Source: Stutzerimonas stutzeri (GTDB lineage: Bacteria > Pseudomonadota > Gammaproteobacteria > Pseudomonadales > Pseudomonadaceae). From it: a stretch of 64,000 nt of DNA. The stretch lies in contig NZ_JAMOIC010000001.1 in NCBI RefSeq assembly GCF_024448895.1, positions 1-64,000 on the forward strand, given 5' to 3'. Within the stretch, counting starts at the first letter, position 1. The number at the start of each line of letters is the position of its first letter. This document shows, piece after piece, positions 62,478 to 64,000 of this stretch. The notes below the pieces were generated by a model. It worked only from the letters and a program-made list of their open reading frames with translations, did no database searches and was not told where the DNA came from. Position numbers and translations under genes: made by a program.

Positions 62478-62732
62478 ATGAACAACGTTCTGAAATTTTC
62501 TGCTCTGGCTTTCGCCGCAGTTCTGGCTACTGGTTGCAGCAACAGCATGACCAAAGAAAGCGAAGCCCGTCTGACCGCGACTGAAGACGCCGCTGCCCGC
62601 GCTCAGGCTCGTGCTGACGAAGCGTACAGCAAGGCCGACGAGGCTATGCAGGCTGCTCAGAAGGCTCAGCAGACTGCTGACGAAGCCAACGAGCGTGCAC
62701 TGCGTATGCTGGAACGCGCCAGCCGCAAGTAA
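62478..62732 (+). CDS. oprI: Outer-membrane lipoprotein OprI (Lpp-like)
   Basis: An 84-residue lipoprotein. Signal peptide [20 protein letters not shown] ends in the lipobox LATGC. The mature part is a continuous coiled coil ([20 protein letters not shown] and onwards). It ends in Lys, the residue that in Braun's lipoprotein is linked to peptidoglycan. It is the counterpart of P. aeruginosa OprI. AGGGG lies upstream of the ATG. An L,D-transpeptidase, the enzyme class that performs the linkage, is the convergent neighbour. Confidence 0.97.
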   Translation: MNNVLKFSALAFAAVLATGCSNSMTKESEARLTATEDAAARAQARADEAYSKADEAMQAAQKAQQTADEANERALRMLERASRK

Positions 62733-62744
62733 GCTTCAGGCAAG

Positions 62745-62776
62745 AAAAAGCCGACCATCGCGATGGTCGGCTTTTT
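62745..62776 (+). terminator. Intrinsic terminator of oprI
   Basis: A long stem AAAAAGCCGACCAT/ATGGTCGGCTTTTT with a 4-base loop, followed by T residues. Confidence 0.95.
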
Positions 62777-62811
62777 TGTGAGCGTCATTCAGGCCAAACA
62801 GCACACACCTT

Positions 62812-63774
62812 TTAGAAGATCTGCTCTTCCTGAGCGGCGAGCGCCTGCCCCTGATCAGCGATCTGGATTGGCAGTCCATCTTCCCCAGCTATAATCTCGC
62901 GCACCATCTCCCAATCCAGCTGCAGTACACCAGCCGACTCGTCACGCTTGAGCAAGGTATTCACCACCACCGCATGCTTGTCCATGAGAGTCATGTGCTT
63001 GTCTTCGTCTTGCAGGGGGGTATGTGCTTCCAGATAGATCTTTCCCTGGCTCAGACCGAACTTGTAAGGCTCGTCGATGATCCGCACTGACGTGCCGACT
63101 TTGACCAACCCGGCCAACTCCAACACGTTGTGATTGAGCATGCGGAAGCAGCCGTGGCTGACGCGCATACCGATGCCGAATTTCTTGTTCGAGCCGTGTA
63201 TGAGGTACCCGGGCAGCGCCAGATTCATTTTGTACGGCCCGAGCGGATTGTCGGGTCCGGGCGGCACCACCTTTGGCAATGGATCGCCATCGGCCGCGTG
63301 CTCGTCGCGGATGGACTGCGGCGGATACCAGGCTGGATTGCTCGTCATTGCCGAGATGCGAGTATTGCCAACGGGTGAGCCCCACCCCTCACGGCCAATG
63401 CCCAAAGGAAAGGTGTGCACCACGTTTTCGCCTTTGGGGTAGTAATAAAGGCGGTATTCAGCCAGGTTGATCACGATGCCTTCGCGCGGCCCAGGTGGCA
63501 GGATGTATCGCGTGGGCAGAATGATGTCCGTGCCTTCGCCAGGCAACCAGGGGTCGACCCCGGGGTTAGCCGCAACCAGTTCCAGATAACCCAGATCATG
63601 CGTCTCGCCCAGCGCTGCAAAGGTATCCTCATACCTGGCCTTGATGACCTGAATTTGCCCGACGACATCCTCGCCTTCCGGCGGCAGTGGCAACTCGAGG
63701 GCAGCAGATTGCCCAGCCAACAGCAAAGCAGCGAATGACACACAGGAGGCGACTGCAGACGCACGCGAGAGCAT
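62812..63774 (-). CDS. L,D-transpeptidase (ErfK/YbiS family)
   Basis: A 320-residue exported YkuD-domain enzyme. A signal peptide (MLSRASAVASCVSFAALLLA) is followed by a LysM-like peptidoglycan-binding part (ALGETHDLGYLELVAANPGV, residues about 55-80) and the YkuD domain with IHGSNKKFGIGMRVSHGCFR, where Cys is the nucleophile. Members link Lpp to peptidoglycan or make 3-3 crosslinks. The neighbour oprI, ending in Lys, makes lipoprotein anchoring the more likely role. Confidence 0.94.
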   Translation of the reverse strand: MLSRASAVASCVSFAALLLAGQSAALELPLPPEGEDVVGQIQVIKARYEDTFAALGETHDLGYLELVAANPGVDPWLPGEGTDIILPTRYILPPGPREGIVINLAEYRLYYYPKGENVVHTFPLGIGREGWGSPVGNTRISAMTSNPAWYPPQSIRDEHAADGDPLPKVVPPGPDNPLGPYKMNLALPGYLIHGSNKKFGIGMRVSHGCFRMLNHNVLELAGLVKVGTSVRIIDEPYKFGLSQGKIYLEAHTPLQDEDKHMTLMDKHAVVVNTLLKRDESAGVLQLDWEMVREIIAGEDGLPIQIADQGQALAAQEEQIF

Positions 63775-63844
63775 TCAGGGTTTCCTTGGATATACAGAGG
63801 GCATAGTGATGGCGATTGTACTCGAAGCGGCTGCGCCCGCCGAG

Positions 63845-64000
63845 CTACCAGACGCTGGCGGCAGACGGAAGGCCTTTACGCTGCGCACTGAGCGCATCGC
63901 GACAAGCCGGGCAGAGACGACGGTCCTTGAGGATAGAGCGCTCCAGGTCCTGCCAAAGGGGGCGAGCCGGCAGGAAACCTCCACAAAGCGTCCGATCCAC
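63845..64000 (-). CDS. C-terminal end of a zinc-ribbon-like protein (runs off right edge)
   Basis: From the edge down to a TAG at 63845-63847 an open frame of 51 codons is visible. It carries TLCGGFLPARPLWQDLERSI, then LKDRRLCPACRDALSAQRKG, a CxxC pair preceded by a separate Cys, as in a small zinc ribbon or similar metal-binding domain. Start and the rest are outside the window. The real frame is supported by the CPAC motif and charged composition; the family is not recognised. Confidence 0.55.
   Translation of the reverse strand: MDRTLCGGFLPARPLWQDLERSILKDRRLCPACRDALSAQRKGLPSAASVW

Noticed and set aside
63775-63984. A 69-codon minus-strand frame near the right edge
   Set aside because: Overlaps the frame with the CPAC motif, which has better protein-like composition; this one is rich in Ser/Ala/Arg as expected for an off-frame reading.

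Overview
The window is a piece of a gamma-proteobacterial chromosome, almost certainly a Pseudomonas in the broad sense (Pseudomonas/Stutzerimonas). The evidence is the OprF-SigX-CmpX-CfrX-CmaX neighbourhood, the OprI lipoprotein, the 531-residue type of isocitrate lyase, and gene order that, from memory, follows blocks of P. aeruginosa (yccA to aceA; ppsR to oprF; aroF to pabB). No species can be named from the sequence alone. Most of the window is ordinary, dense, GC-rich core genome. The left 4.7 kb is different.

Layout. (1) 1-4.7 kb: a decayed accessory island ending at the 3' end of a tRNA-Ser(TGA) gene. Its outermost 600 bases are strongly AT-rich. It carries an AlpA-type regulator, a large winged-helix-like protein of unknown role, a divergent ribbon-helix-helix-like protein behind an operator-like repeat array, and a broken endonuclease I gene. 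No intact integrase is present. (2) 4.9-34 kb: core block with yccA, the tusDCBE sulfur relay for tRNA thiolation plus ybiB, a glutathionyl-hydroquinone reductase, cysG, serS, crcB, rarA, lolA, ftsK, trxB, the two N-end-rule transferases (aat, bpt), infA, clpA-clpS with divergent cspD, two isocitrate dehydrogenases (icd and monomeric idh) facing away from each other, mnmA-hflD, purB, and a ribosomal oxygenase operon. (3) 34-44.9 kb: aceA, the oprF/sigX/cmpX/cfrX envelope-stress locus, cmaX, rraA, and the divergent ppsA/ppsR pair. (4) 45-51.8 kb: the AcnD/PrpF-type methylcitrate operon for propionate use, whose first gene (a GntR regulator) is split by a frameshift. (5) 52-55 kb: a three-gene membrane/periplasm operon (retropepsin-like protease, inactive-transglutaminase 7TM protein, ATP-grasp ligase). 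(6) 55-62 kb: pabB, thrH, cysH/cysB, a ketopantoate-reductase-like gene and a DAHP synthase. (7) 62-64 kb: oprI, a convergent L,D-transpeptidase, and the end of a zinc-ribbon gene cut by the window edge.

Functionally the window concentrates the isocitrate/PEP branch point (icd, idh, aceA, ppsA, ppsR) and propionate use (acnD, prpF, prpC, prpB), with sulfur assimilation and relay (cysG, cysH, cysB, tus) and envelope homeostasis (oprF, sigX, cmpX, oprI, L,D-transpeptidase, lolA).

The most useful points for a second look are the split GntR regulator of the prp operon with its perfect palindromic operator, the endA pseudogene and unknown regulatory module of the island, the retropepsin/transglutaminase/ATP-grasp operon, a TGTAGT/ACTACA palindrome upstream of aceA, and a family of GGTGGATC hairpin repeats. 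I did not find a convincing entirely new system; the nearest candidates are the island module at 0.7-3.2 kb and the operon at 52-55 kb.
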